A DNA stretch of 64,000 nucleotides from contig NZ_JACHJU010000001.1 in the NCBI RefSeq assembly GCF_014203795.1, forward strand, positions 1,488,001-1,552,000, written 5' to 3'. The notes below the pieces were generated by a model. It made no database searches, was not told the DNA's origin, and saw only the letters and a list, made by a program, of their open reading frames with translations. Every line of letters begins with the position of its first letter. Positions within the stretch are counted from its first letter, which is position 1. Below are positions 8,344 to 16,286 of the stretch, in pieces. Made by a program: the position numbers and the translations under genes. This stretch comes from Streptosporangium album. Its GTDB lineage: Bacteria > Actinomycetota > Actinomycetes > Streptosporangiales > Streptosporangiaceae.

Positions 8344-8781
8344 CTACGCCTTCGTGCTGTTCCCGCCGTCGTTCGCATGCTCGGCTCCGCCGTATTCGTC
8401 GGCGCTCAGCCGGATCGCCTTGACGACCTCTTCCAACCGGGTGGCGAACAGGTCGTACACGATCCCAAGAGCCCTGCCCCCGTTCTCACCGTCGGAGGCA
8501 CCCACGGTCTGAACCAACGCGCTCGCCGCCGGCCAGGCTCCCAGCTCCGCCTCGGTCAGCAGGGAGTCCCCCTGAAGGCCCTCCTTGGACCCGGTGGTGT
8601 AGCCCTCCCAGTAAGCGGGGCCCTTCATGGCCCCGATGTACTCCTCCAACTCACTCGCGAGCGCCCTCATCCTGGTGGGGCTGAACTGGGAGACGGCAGC
8701 CCCTCCATCCAATCCGGGCCAGCGCGGGTCGACCGGAAGAGGCTCCGCCTCTCCGGACTCCATGGCGTCCTTGCTGGTCAT
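8344..8781 (-). CDS. WXG-motif helical protein
   Basis: The protein has 145 residues. I chose this ATG because AAGGAGGA lies 4 bp upstream; the open frame extends further but without a ribosome binding site. It is predicted helical, with a YWEG turn at Trp58 and an amphipathic C-terminal helix (ATRLEEVVKAIRL), and is longer than a classical WXG100 protein. It follows the esxA-like gene across a strong hairpin and sits directly before the PPE-like gene. I infer an ESX-associated protein, perhaps the pairing partner of the PPE-like protein. Confidence 0.75.
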   Translation of the reverse strand: MTSKDAMESGEAEPLPVDPRWPGLDGGAAVSQFSPTRMRALASELEEYIGAMKGPAYWEGYTTGSKEGLQGDSLLTEAELGAWPAASALVQTVGASDGENGGRALGIVYDLFATRLEEVVKAIRLSADEYGGAEHANDGGNSTKA

Positions 8782-8840
8782 GTTCCTCCTTCGGCGGGAA
8801 AGCGGACCACGGGTCGGTCGGACGTTCCGGATATGAAAGA

Positions 8841-8873
8841 TCTCGGTCACCGTGTCCCGCACGGTGACCGAGA
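8841..8873 (-). terminator. Intra-operon terminator downstream of the esxA-like gene
   Basis: TCTCGGTCACCGTG and CACGGTGACCGAGA make a perfect 14-bp stem with loop TCCCG, followed on the minus strand by T-rich TCTTTCAT. It sits between the esxA-like gene and the 145-residue gene, so it should keep the Esx pair more abundant than the genes behind it. Confidence 0.75.
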
Positions 8874-8979
8874 GCAAGACAACCATTCAGCGACCACGTC
8901 AGCCGGCCCGGATGGCCCTGTCTCTCGTCTCGCCCTCGTGGAACGACAGCCGAGACAGAAGGATGGCTCCCGAACGAGA

Positions 8980-9288
8980 TCAGTTGACGATCCACAGGTT
9001 CTTGTTCTTCGCCTCAGCCAGCTCGTAGTTCTCCTTGGCGATACCGATCGCGACGGCAGCCTGCTGGAGTTGGACGACCATCGTCGCCTCGATGTTGTCC
9101 CATCGCTTTTTGTGCTCCGCGAAGAACTCCACCGCGTCGCCCTCCCAGGCACCTGCGAAGTCGTTCGTGATTTGCGTCATGAGCGTATCGGTGGTCGTGT
9201 CGAGTTCCTTGACGATGCCGACGAGGCGCTCCTTGGCGGCATCCATACTCAGGAAATTGATTCTTGCTCTGTCTTCTGCTGCGCTCAC
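8980..9288 (-). CDS. WXG100 family protein, EsxA-like
   Basis: The protein has 102 residues, the family length, with a GTG start behind GGAGG. It has two predicted helices joined by WEG (Trp48-Gly50). The C-terminal half shows the spacing of ESX helices, including YELAEAKN, which resembles the Yxxx[DE] secretion signal. It pairs with the upstream WXG protein (33-bp gap), as EsxB/EsxA do. Secretion as a heterodimer through EccC is the expected role. Confidence 0.88.
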   Translation of the reverse strand: MSAAEDRARINFLSMDAAKERLVGIVKELDTTTDTLMTQITNDFAGAWEGDAVEFFAEHKKRWDNIEATMVVQLQQAAVAIGIAKENYELAEAKNKNLWIVN

Positions 9289-9321
9289 TGCTGCCTCCGT
9301 GATCGACGTGAGTGGATTTGG

Positions 9322-9702
9322 CTATCGGCCGGTGCCGTTGATGAGCGAGTCGATGCTGCGCTGACCGTCCCCGACGTCGTTTCGCGCACCGTCCACGCTT
9401 CCCTCACCAAGGTTGAGGTTGTGCGAGTCTGCCTCGGCGGCGCTGTACACGTTCGCGTTGATGTTCAGCTTGTCGTACATTTCCTCCATGGACTGGAGCA
9501 CCTTCGTGAACTGGGTGTCCCATTCCCGCATCACACTCGCGAATTTGCTTCCGGCGCCACTCTCCCAGCCGCCTCCCGACGAGGTCAGCTCCGCCACGGC
9601 CGTCGCGGTGCCCTGCTGCAGCCCCTTGATGTGCCGAGCGGCTGCTTCGACATGCGATGCCGCCTTCGTCAGTTGGGATGGAGTTGCGGTGTAAAACGAC
9701 AC
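9322..9702 (-). CDS. WXG100 family protein, EsxB-like
   Basis: The protein has 126 residues; the GTG start is preceded by AAGGAG with 5-bp spacing. The first helix is followed by GGGWESGA (Trp46, WxS instead of WxG), then a second helix ending in YSAAEAD, a good match to the ESX C-terminal Yxxx[DE] signal, and about 30 extra residues. It is the first gene of the minus-strand cluster and faces an AT-rich intergenic region. Confidence 0.88.
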   Translation of the reverse strand: MSFYTATPSQLTKAASHVEAAARHIKGLQQGTATAVAELTSSGGGWESGAGSKFASVMREWDTQFTKVLQSMEEMYDKLNINANVYSAAEADSHNLNLGEGSVDGARNDVGDGQRSIDSLINGTGR

Positions 9703-10038
9703 TTGGTCTCCTTAGCGAGATAGGGCCGCACATTGCATCGCGCCAGCCACGCGGGGAGCCCGCCTGGACAGACGGGACTACGGCCGCGAACATCATCAAA
9801 TGGCATGTTAGCGATCTACCGCCTCATAGATAACATGCATATATATCACGGATATGTAACGCTTTGCCCCCTCCAAAGGAAACGCCCAGGCCAGAGGCCC
9901 GCTCCTAGGTGGCGGGCACTACGGCACGAGAGCCCTGACTGATGCACCGACCGTAGAGATTTCTACCTTTCTGTACGGCCTGGCACGGTTGAGCTACTGT
10001 TGACGATCATTTGGAGGGCCGCGGGGTGGAGGCTGGGC
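9703..10038. promoter_or_regulatory. Divergent regulatory region with an AT-rich dyad
   Basis: This 336-bp gap separates the divergent EsxB-like gene and the PTD-repeat gene. It holds an AT-rich segment (about 9795-9862) unlike its surroundings, and a perfect inverted repeat: GCATGTTA at 9803-9810 and TAACATGC at 9831-9838, 20 bp apart. Short -10-like TA-rich elements lie nearby on both strands, but I cannot fix a start site. No gene is supported here. Confidence 0.55.
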
Positions 10039-11493
10039 TTGGCTGGCAATCTGGACATCGACAAGCTGCTCAATTGGGGCAATACCTCCTCCGAGCTCCC
10101 CACCGTCGGCCCAGTGGAGATCCAGCGGCCCGACGTCAGCGCATCCGGAGCCGCTTCCTCCTTCACCGGGACAACCGAGGCGGCCGTGTTCTCCACCCCT
10201 CAGGGAGACCAGGCGGTCGACGTCTTCGGCACGCAGTCCGGGGCGTCCGACCCTCCTGACGACGCGTCCCAATCGCGTTCCGCCGACGCTGGAGACCTCC
10301 CGGACGACGGGGCCAAGCAGGAGGTCATCACCGATCCGTACGCTGCGGACCAGAACGGCCCGCGCGGCGAGGCGCAAGGATCGGATGACGGACAGAGCCT
10401 GGACGACGACGCGCGGGACTCGGACGGCGTGCATGAGGTGGGCGGCTCCGATGGGCCGGAAGACCTCGAACCCGGCCAGGTCGAGCCCAGCGAACCGGGT
10501 GACGCGGACAGCCCGGACAACCCGGCCGATGAGATCTACCCTGACGATCCGAACGGCGACGTGACCGAGGACCCGAACCCTCCTGCCGAGGACGGCTCGG
10601 GCGACTCCGACGGATCCGACGGTTCCGGGGATTCCAACGGCTCCGGCGACTCGGATGACCCGACCACACCCGAGACTCCGGGCGACTCGGGCGATCCCGC
10701 AGACCCCACGGACCCCACAGACTCGACGGACCCCACAGACTCCGGCAATCCGACAGACCCCACAAACCCCACAGACCCCACAGACTCGACGGACCCGGAT
10801 AACCCTGCAGACCCCACGGACTCGACGGACCCCACAGACTCCGGCAATCCGACAGACCCCACAAACCCCACAGACTCGACGGACCCGGATAACCCTGCAG
10901 ACCCCACGGACTCGACGGACCCGGAGATACCGGACTCTCAGCTCCCGGATCCGTCCACAGGCGCAGGTGGGGCAGGCGACGGCATGCCTGCCGGCTCAAG
11001 CGATCCGACGGTGCCGAATCCGTCAGGGGCTCCGTCCGGCGGCGGCGGTGGTACCCCGTCTCTGACTGAAGAGCAGAAGAAGGCGGCGGCCAAAAAGCTG
11101 AAGGACGAGAAGGCCGCGGCGGCCAAAAGGGCGAAGGAAGCCGCCAAAAATAATCAGGAGCAAATATTTGCAAGTGGCGGCGTAAGTGGCGGCTGGCGCA
11201 ACTCGAGTGCCACATTGCTGGATAACCTCAAAAATAAGGTTGGTTCCGTCGCCAGCGACGACGGACAACTCAGCCAAACCCATGACAGAGCCCAAGGACT
11301 CGATGTGGGGTTTCCCGGATTCGGCCTGCTCGGCATGGGACTCAAGTCTGCGCACCGCACCGCCGGTGAAAACCTGGCGGAATACATCGCCGCGGCAAAG
11401 GTTCAGTTGGGCGAAAAGTGGGCCGGCCAGTTTAGCGGAGGAGCCGAGGTCTTCCGGACGGCCGAAGCAAAAAGCACCCTCAAAGAGAGCTGA
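10039..11493 (+). CDS. Large ESX-type protein: Asp/Pro/Thr repeat stalk and GFG-motif C-terminal domain
   Basis: The protein has 484 residues. I prefer TTG at 10039 (GGAGG 6 bp before it), giving MAGNLDIDKLLNWG, which resembles the start of the YbaB-like protein at 12332-12778 (NIDIEKLLN). Residues 60-330 are acidic and repetitive (PTDPTDSTDP), then a Lys/Ala-rich coiled segment (about 345-380). The last 110 residues form a helical domain with FASGGVSGGW and GFPGFGLLGMGL, sharing the PGFG-LG motif with the small protein at 13740-14096. It is 5 bp from the next gene. I infer a secreted or surface ESX substrate. GC falls towards the 3' end. Confidence 0.75.
   Translation: MAGNLDIDKLLNWGNTSSELPTVGPVEIQRPDVSASGAASSFTGTTEAAVFSTPQGDQAVDVFGTQSGASDPPDDASQSRSADAGDLPDDGAKQEVITDPYAADQNGPRGEAQGSDDGQSLDDDARDSDGVHEVGGSDGPEDLEPGQVEPSEPGDADSPDNPADEIYPDDPNGDVTEDPNPPAEDGSGDSDGSDGSGDSNGSGDSDDPTTPETPGDSGDPADPTDPTDSTDPTDSGNPTDPTNPTDPTDSTDPDNPADPTDSTDPTDSGNPTDPTNPTDSTDPDNPADPTDSTDPEIPDSQLPDPSTGAGGAGDGMPAGSSDPTVPNPSGAPSGGGGGTPSLTEEQKKAAAKKLKDEKAAAAKRAKEAAKNNQEQIFASGGVSGGWRNSSATLLDNLKNKVGSVASDDGQLSQTHDRAQGLDVGFPGFGLLGMGLKSAHRTAGENLAEYIAAAKVQLGEKWAGQFSGGAEVFRTAEAKSTLKES
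10690..10925 (+). repeat. PTD/STD-coding tandem repeats with a ~100-bp internal duplication
   Basis: Units of 9-18 bp built on GACCCCACAGACTCGACG recur throughout. The block from about 10721 is repeated almost exactly from about 10816 (including CGGATAACCCTGCAGACC), so there is also a longer tandem duplication. This region is a likely site of copy-number variation. Confidence 0.85.
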
Positions 11494-11498
11494 CAGAG

Positions 11499-12254
11499 AT
11501 GACCGCACTCCCTTACCACGGAGGCACCACCCTCTACATCGGCGCCATAGCAGCGTGTGTCGGCGCCTCGGCGCTACCCTCCGTGCCGCCCAACTTCGTG
11601 TTCACCAATGCTGCCAGAGCGTCAGCAATGATGATCGGTGTCATGTTCTCCAGCGCGAGCGACATGGCGGGGACCAAGGACGTATGGAAAACAATCGCCA
11701 AAGAACTCGGCGACGCGCACATCGACCTCAACGCCATCACTTCGTTCATAGATCCGAGCAAATGGGAGAAGATGGGCAAGGAGGAGTTCGACGCCGCGTC
11801 CAAGAAATTCTACGCAGAGATAGAAAAAACAAAAGACTGCTGCGACAACCTCGGTGATGCCCTCGGCCACGCGGCGCTGATTTCTTTCATCACGGCAGTA
11901 TTGGTCTCGGTTGGAGCCAGCATTCTCTTGAAGGTTGCAATAGCAAAAACAGCTGCCACCGGGGCGGGCCCGATCGCCAAAGCAATCGCCGAATCGATCG
12001 CAACGACATTTGGCACGACCTTTAAGAATTCATTGACGAAAACGGTGAAAAACAAGAGCAAAGCCTTGCTTATGATCGGCGGCATCGTCGGAGGTGGCGT
12101 GATGCTTCTACAGATGCTGACGTCGTTTCTACAGCAGCCGTTCTCCCAGGCGGCGACACCCATGGACATGAACTCCACGCCCATGTTCGAGCAGGTCTTC
12201 ATCGAAGGACTGCCGCAGTCGTCGAGTACGGAAAAGTCCGACAAGGAACCCTAA
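11499..12254 (+). CDS. Membrane protein with W-x7-F core, type VII accessory family
   Basis: The protein has 251 residues. It shows a hydrophobic N-terminal segment (about 12-50), then KWEKMGKEEFDAASKKF (Trp89), two cysteines (DCCDN), and two hydrophobic helices at about 128-150 and 195-212. The arrangement matches the proteins at 4929-5636 and 12883-13740. It is coupled to the preceding GFG-type gene by a 5-bp gap. Base composition is notably poorer in GC than the machinery genes (codons such as ATA, AAA, GCA, TTG). Function unknown; inferred membrane partner of the upstream protein. Confidence 0.75.
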   Translation: MTALPYHGGTTLYIGAIAACVGASALPSVPPNFVFTNAARASAMMIGVMFSSASDMAGTKDVWKTIAKELGDAHIDLNAITSFIDPSKWEKMGKEEFDAASKKFYAEIEKTKDCCDNLGDALGHAALISFITAVLVSVGASILLKVAIAKTAATGAGPIAKAIAESIATTFGTTFKNSLTKTVKNKSKALLMIGGIVGGGVMLLQMLTSFLQQPFSQAATPMDMNSTPMFEQVFIEGLPQSSSTEKSDKEP

Positions 12255-12331
12255 TCAGGTTAGACGCATCTTTCGATACTTCACGCCCGACCGACCGGCC
12301 GGATGCTCGCAGGCGCGGCATCCCTGGCGGT

Positions 12332-12778
12332 CTACAGGTCCATGCGGCGACGGATGCGGTCGAGCTCGCCCATCACGTCCTCGAACGTCCGGTTGTAGGC
12401 GGCCTCCGCGTCCTTGATCTGGTTGATCGCCGCTTCCGGGTCGTTGATATAGGCCATCGGGTTGTCCTCTTCACCGAACACCTCACCCATGGCCTCGCTG
12501 ACCTGCTTCTGCAGATCCTCAGTGGCGGCGGCGATGACCACCTTGATCTTCTCGGCGAGCTCGCTCGCGCTCAGCCGCAACGCCTTCGGGTGGAGCACGA
12601 GCTCACGGATCCCCCCGGCCGCGTACTCAACGGTGACCAGACCATCGTCGTCCGACGCGTGGCCGACGAGCGTCTCCATGCTCTTCTGGAGCTCTTCCAT
12701 CCGGGCGAACTGACCATCCGCCCCGTTCAGCAGCTTCTCAATGTCAATGTTCGCGAAATCGCCGAACCCAGCCGTCAT
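12332..12778 (-). CDS. YbaB/EbfC-like protein
   Basis: The protein has 148 residues, starting at the ATG behind GAGGGAG. The central part follows the YbaB/EbfC DNA-binding fold: a leading helix, a strand pair (GLVTVEYAAGGIRELVLHP), then a helical end (SASELAEKIKVVIAAA). The C-terminal 40 residues are an additional acidic helix. Family members are small dimeric nucleoid proteins, but distant versions are common inside actinomycete ESX loci and may act there as chaperones or adaptors. This is one of three such proteins here, last in the order 14096 to 12332. Confidence 0.8.
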   Translation of the reverse strand: MTAGFGDFANIDIEKLLNGADGQFARMEELQKSMETLVGHASDDDGLVTVEYAAGGIRELVLHPKALRLSASELAEKIKVVIAAATEDLQKQVSEAMGEVFGEEDNPMAYINDPEAAINQIKDAEAAYNRTFEDVMGELDRIRRRMDL

Positions 12779-12882
12779 CGACCGTTCTCCCTCACATGGA
12801 CACTGCCGGCCCACGAGTAACAACCGGCCACTTCCGGAGCAGGCTAACCGCACCGCCCGTTTCCCCGCAATCCAGGCACCGG

Positions 12883-13740
12883 CTACGGTTTCGGCCCGTC
12901 AACCTTGGGCGCGATCCAGTCGAAATCCCGGTAGTCCTTCGGGAGCCGGCCCGGGGCGGGAGGCTGCTGGTACGACGGATACTCGCCGGAGTCGATGGTC
13001 GCCTGCTTGAAGTCCACCTTCGCGTCGCCGTCCGGCATGATGTAGCCGAACTGGTGGTCCTTCTTCAGCATGGTGGACATGACGTCGCCGGCCGCCTTCA
13101 GAGCCGATCCCAGCGTCAGGGTCAGGACGGCGACCGTCCCGTTGGCCGCGGTCGTGACGAACTTCTCCAGCAGCATCCCCCAGAACCTGGTCTGCGGCAG
13201 TGCCTGCATGCGCTTGGCGAAAACCAGCAGGGTGGCCGTGGTGACGGCCAGGCTCGCGAGCTTCAGCCAGTAGCTCCGGTAGCCCGCGGCCACCTCGTCG
13301 AGCATGCCCCCGATGTCGCCGAAGATGCCGCGCAGGACGCCGATCTCCCGGTGGAAGAGCCAGATGACCCGCTCGAACTCCTGCTGGTCCATCGCGATCC
13401 AGTTGGTCCGCGACGTGGCGACGAGCTGCGGAAGAAGCTGCTTGATCCCGTCGTCCAGGCGGCCGGCGATGCCGTGCTTCCAGTTGCTCGCCGCCTGCGC
13501 CATACCGGGTTCGTTGACGATCGCCGTACCCGCGATGAAGATCGCTGGAGCGAGGTACACCGACCACCTGCCGGCCTTCTTCAGCGCTTTCAGCACCTTC
13601 GGGCCGATCGGCTCCGGTATGTGGGGAGGCGGCCCGAAGCCCGCCGGCGGCAGTGGCGCGGACCGGGCCACGTACGGATTCGGCCCCATATAGGGCTGCG
13701 GCATTCCGACGTTGGGAAGATGCCCGTAGTAACCCGACAT
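12883..13740 (-). CDS. Membrane protein with W-x-EF core, type VII accessory family
   Basis: The protein has 285 residues. I take the ATG at 13740 because it overlaps the stop of the upstream gene (ATGA), implying translational coupling. It begins with a Pro/Gly/Tyr-rich cytoplasmic-type segment (1-45), a hydrophobic helix at about 60-75, the core TNWIAMDQQEFERV (Trp114), then a hydrophobic helix pair at about 165-185 and 205-225 and a polar Pro/Lys-rich tail. The order of elements equals that of the proteins at 4929-5636 and 11499-12254. No known function. Confidence 0.75.
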   Translation of the reverse strand: MSGYYGHLPNVGMPQPYMGPNPYVARSAPLPPAGFGPPPHIPEPIGPKVLKALKKAGRWSVYLAPAIFIAGTAIVNEPGMAQAASNWKHGIAGRLDDGIKQLLPQLVATSRTNWIAMDQQEFERVIWLFHREIGVLRGIFGDIGGMLDEVAAGYRSYWLKLASLAVTTATLLVFAKRMQALPQTRFWGMLLEKFVTTAANGTVAVLTLTLGSALKAAGDVMSTMLKKDHQFGYIMPDGDAKVDFKQATIDSGEYPSYQQPPAPGRLPKDYRDFDWIAPKVDGPKP

Positions 13741-14096
13741 CAGCGATACCTGACGATGCTGCGGTCCTCGGCGGTCCGCCAGTTGCGCTCCGCGACGGCG
13801 AGCGCCTGGCACCAGCCGTCGACGGCCTTCTCGGCATCGCCGAGCAGCGCGTCCCCCTGCCGGCACATGCCCTCATAGGCGCCACTCATGATCATCCCAC
13901 CGAGGACCCCGAACCCCGGAGAGTCGACGTGAACCGTGCCGATCAGGCTCCGGACGAAGACCACCGCCTCCTTGAGCTCGTTCTCGACCCGGCTGCGCGT
14001 GTGGGAGATCGTCGTCGACGTGACGTGGATCTCCTGGCCGGCGGAGCCGGTCTGCCCGGCGAGCGAGGAGGCGATGACGGCACCGTTTCTGTCCAT
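13740..14096 (-). CDS. Small GFG-motif ESX-associated protein
   Basis: The protein has 118 residues; GAGGA lies 7 bp before this ATG. The open frame reaches further upstream but only as antisense of the 14220 gene. It is predicted helical, with a central SPGFGVLGG and a C-terminal helix ending in WRTAEDRS. The same PGFG-LG motif followed by a helix ending in a TAE element ends the large repeat protein at 10039-11493. It may belong to the EspC/WXG-type helical hairpin proteins. Its stop overlaps the start of the membrane gene. Confidence 0.75.
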   Translation of the reverse strand: MDRNGAVIASSLAGQTGSAGQEIHVTSTTISHTRSRVENELKEAVVFVRSLIGTVHVDSPGFGVLGGMIMSGAYEGMCRQGDALLGDAEKAVDGWCQALAVAERNWRTAEDRSIVRYR

Positions 14097-14158
14097 GGTC
14101 CGATCCTCGCCGACAGCCCGCCCGGACCCGGCCCCCACCAGGGTAACTTCATGATCAT

Positions 14159-14195
14159 TTAACCGGACGGACAGCCGACGCTGGCTGCCGGTTAA
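14159..14195. promoter_or_regulatory. Inverted repeat in divergent promoter region
   Basis: TTAACCGG (14159-14166) and CCGGTTAA (14188-14195) flank an inner pair CAGCC/GGCTG, so the element can fold as one bulged hairpin or bind a dimeric regulator. It lies between divergent starts at 14096 and 14220, 25 bp before the latter. Confidence 0.5.
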
Positions 14196-14219
14196 CCCAC
14201 GGCGAGTGGCCTGGCATAC

Positions 14220-14654
14220 ATGGAATCCAATGATCCAGAGTTCCGCCTCGACGACCTCGACCATGTCGTGCGGGACAGCGAGCGGTCCCTGCGCGACCTC
14301 ACCGCGGCGATGGCCGGACTCGGTGAGATCACCGGGTCGGGTGAGAGCCGCAGCGGCCTGGTCTCGGCACGGGTCGGCGCCGACGGCCGCGTGACAGGTG
14401 TGACGATCGCCTCCCGGGGGATGCGGCTGGACAGCGACGCCCTGTCCAGGGAGGTGGTGGAGGCGGTGCAGGCCGCGCAGGACGCCCACGGACGTCAGGC
14501 GCGGGAGCTGGCGGCACCCCCGCTCGGCGGGGAGGACGCGATCCAGACGGTCCAGCGTGAGTTCGAGGGCCTCCAGCAGTCCTTCGCCGCGGAGATGGGC
14601 GAGCGGATCGCCAGGTGGGAGCGGATGAAGGACCGCGACCACTGGGAGCGGTGA
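14220..14654 (+). CDS. YbaB/EbfC-like protein
   Basis: The protein has 144 residues. A helical start (RLDDLDHVVRDSERSL) is followed by a beta pair (GLVSARVGADGRVTGVTIASRGMRL) and a long helix (LSREVVEAVQAAQDAH), the order of the YbaB fold. The ribosome binding site is weak (GGCGAG). It stands alone on the plus strand, convergent with eccD. It is the second of three YbaB-like proteins in the island; the three are clearly diverged from one another, which argues for distinct roles. Confidence 0.78.
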   Translation: MESNDPEFRLDDLDHVVRDSERSLRDLTAAMAGLGEITGSGESRSGLVSARVGADGRVTGVTIASRGMRLDSDALSREVVEAVQAAQDAHGRQARELAAPPLGGEDAIQTVQREFEGLQQSFAAEMGERIARWERMKDRDHWER

Positions 14655-14693
14655 CGCCTGCCGCGCCTCATCCGGCCTCCCGCCCGCCGTACC

Positions 14694-16139
14694 TCATCCC
14701 GCCAGGCCGCGCACCCAGGAGTAGACGTCCAGCACGCCGAGGGCGAGCGGGAACAGCGAGACGATCAACAACAGCTCGATGATGTCCCCGGCACGGCCCC
14801 AGAACGGCGACGGCTTACCCGACTGCAGCCACAGGCCCATGCTCACGGAGATCACCGCGACGCACAGGAGCCCCATCAGCACGGCGATCGCAATGGCGCC
14901 TCCCGCCCCGGCGGCCTGCGAGATCGCGAACATGGCGAGACCGGCGAGACCGGCGATCGTCAGCCAGAGCCGCTGGCCGAACCCCTGGAAGACGCGGATG
15001 CGCAGTATGAGGACCAGCGACAGCGCCAGCGCGTTGGCCAGGGCGACCCAGTCGGCGTCCATCAGGAGATACACCTCGGCCACCAGGGCCACCAGCGCGA
15101 TCCCCACGACCATCCCGGTCGAGTAGGCCCGTGCGTGACCGGTGCGCTCCTTGAGGTCGGCGCCGTCGATCTGCTGGTTGTCGTTGCGCAGTTCCTCGGC
15201 GCTGGTCGGCATGGCGGGCATCTGCACGCCGGCGAGCCGGAACGACAGCACCGGGATCAGCGAGCTGAACGCCAGCATGATCGACAGGGCCACCGCCGCC
15301 ACTCCCGCGGGGGAGGCCCCGGACACCATCACGACGGCGGCGCTCACCGCTCCGACCATCGAGGCGATGGCGGAACCGAGGAAAATCGGCACGCCGTCGG
15401 CGATCGCGATCATGCCGATGGTGGACACGAGGCCGACGGAGGCGAACGCGGCGAGCATGTGCGCCGAGCCGAGCCCGGACAGGCTCCCGGTGCCCATCGG
15501 TGCGAGCAGTCCGGCCAGGAAGCCGTACGGCAGCGCCGCGTAGCCGACCATCGCACCCGCCGACGAGTCGCCCACCACCCGGGACATCGCGGTGCCCCCG
15601 ATGCTCAGGAGGAGGGCGAACACCCCGGCGACCACGGCGGACACCGTCCACGGCGGTCCCGCCAGCACCAGGGCGGCCACCCCGGTGACGAGGAGCGCGG
15701 CCCCGGCGCCCACCCCGACCAGGCGGGTGTGCTGCGAGTCCCATCTGCCGGGACCCTCCTTGACGCCCGTGGCGACCACGTCGGCCACGTCGTCGTACAG
15801 GGCCGGGGGCAGTTCGGCCTCACGTGGCCGTAGATAGAGCACCTCGCCGTCGAGGACCCCCAGGGCTCCCAGGCTCTGGCCGAGGTCGAGCGGGGTGCCG
15901 CCGAGCCGCTGGAGCACCCATCCCGGACCCGACGCCGACTCCCCGCCGGCCTCCCCGACCGCGCGCAGCAGTCCGGGCAGGACGTGGGGAAGTGGAATGT
16001 CCGCGGGCAGCGCCAGGTCTGCCTTCTTGTGCGGAGCCACGATCGTGACATGGCACAGCGGCGGCAGCGGCGCGGCGAACTGGGCCAGCGCACCCTGCGG
16101 CATCGGCCCCTGTGCGGGCGTTTGAGCCAGCGACCTCAC
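14694..16139 (-). CDS. eccD: Type VII secretion integral membrane protein EccD
   Basis: The protein has 481 residues. An N-terminal YukD-type ubiquitin-like domain (CHVTIVAPHKKADLALP... GEVLYLRP) is followed by about eleven hydrophobic helices, the EccD layout, ending in SWVRGLAG. I take the GTG at 16139 because GGGGAG lies 7 bp upstream; an in-frame ATG at 16163 lacks such a site. EccD forms the bulk of the membrane pore complex in ESX systems. It is divergent from eccC across a 147-bp promoter region. Confidence 0.92.
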   Translation of the reverse strand: MRSLAQTPAQGPMPQGALAQFAAPLPPLCHVTIVAPHKKADLALPADIPLPHVLPGLLRAVGEAGGESASGPGWVLQRLGGTPLDLGQSLGALGVLDGEVLYLRPREAELPPALYDDVADVVATGVKEGPGRWDSQHTRLVGVGAGAALLVTGVAALVLAGPPWTVSAVVAGVFALLLSIGGTAMSRVVGDSSAGAMVGYAALPYGFLAGLLAPMGTGSLSGLGSAHMLAAFASVGLVSTIGMIAIADGVPIFLGSAIASMVGAVSAAVVMVSGASPAGVAAVALSIMLAFSSLIPVLSFRLAGVQMPAMPTSAEELRNDNQQIDGADLKERTGHARAYSTGMVVGIALVALVAEVYLLMDADWVALANALALSLVLILRIRVFQGFGQRLWLTIAGLAGLAMFAISQAAGAGGAIAIAVLMGLLCVAVISVSMGLWLQSGKPSPFWGRAGDIIELLLIVSLFPLALGVLDVYSWVRGLAG

Positions 16140-16163
16140 AGACGTACTCCCCGTTAACCACAT

Positions 16164-16200
16164 GCATCACGGACATCACCGACATCACGGATACGGTATC
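16164..16200. promoter_or_regulatory. Tandem 9-bp repeats and palindrome between eccD and eccC
   Basis: CATCACGGA, CATCACCGA and CATCACGGA stand in tandem (from 16164), running into the palindrome GATACGGTATC at 16190-16200. The element occupies the centre of the only control region for eccD and eccC and is a candidate regulator site. Confidence 0.5.
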
Positions 16201-16286
16201 GGGGAGAGTGGGGATCACGCGCGACAGCCACAGATAAACGTTCTCTGGTAGGAAGTAGCGCAAACAACCAGGAAGGCGATTCCAGG

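Noticed and set aside
13740..14642. 300-residue version of the GFG protein
   Set aside because: The upstream two thirds are antisense to the YbaB-like gene at 14220-14654; the ATG at 14096 has a good ribosome binding site.
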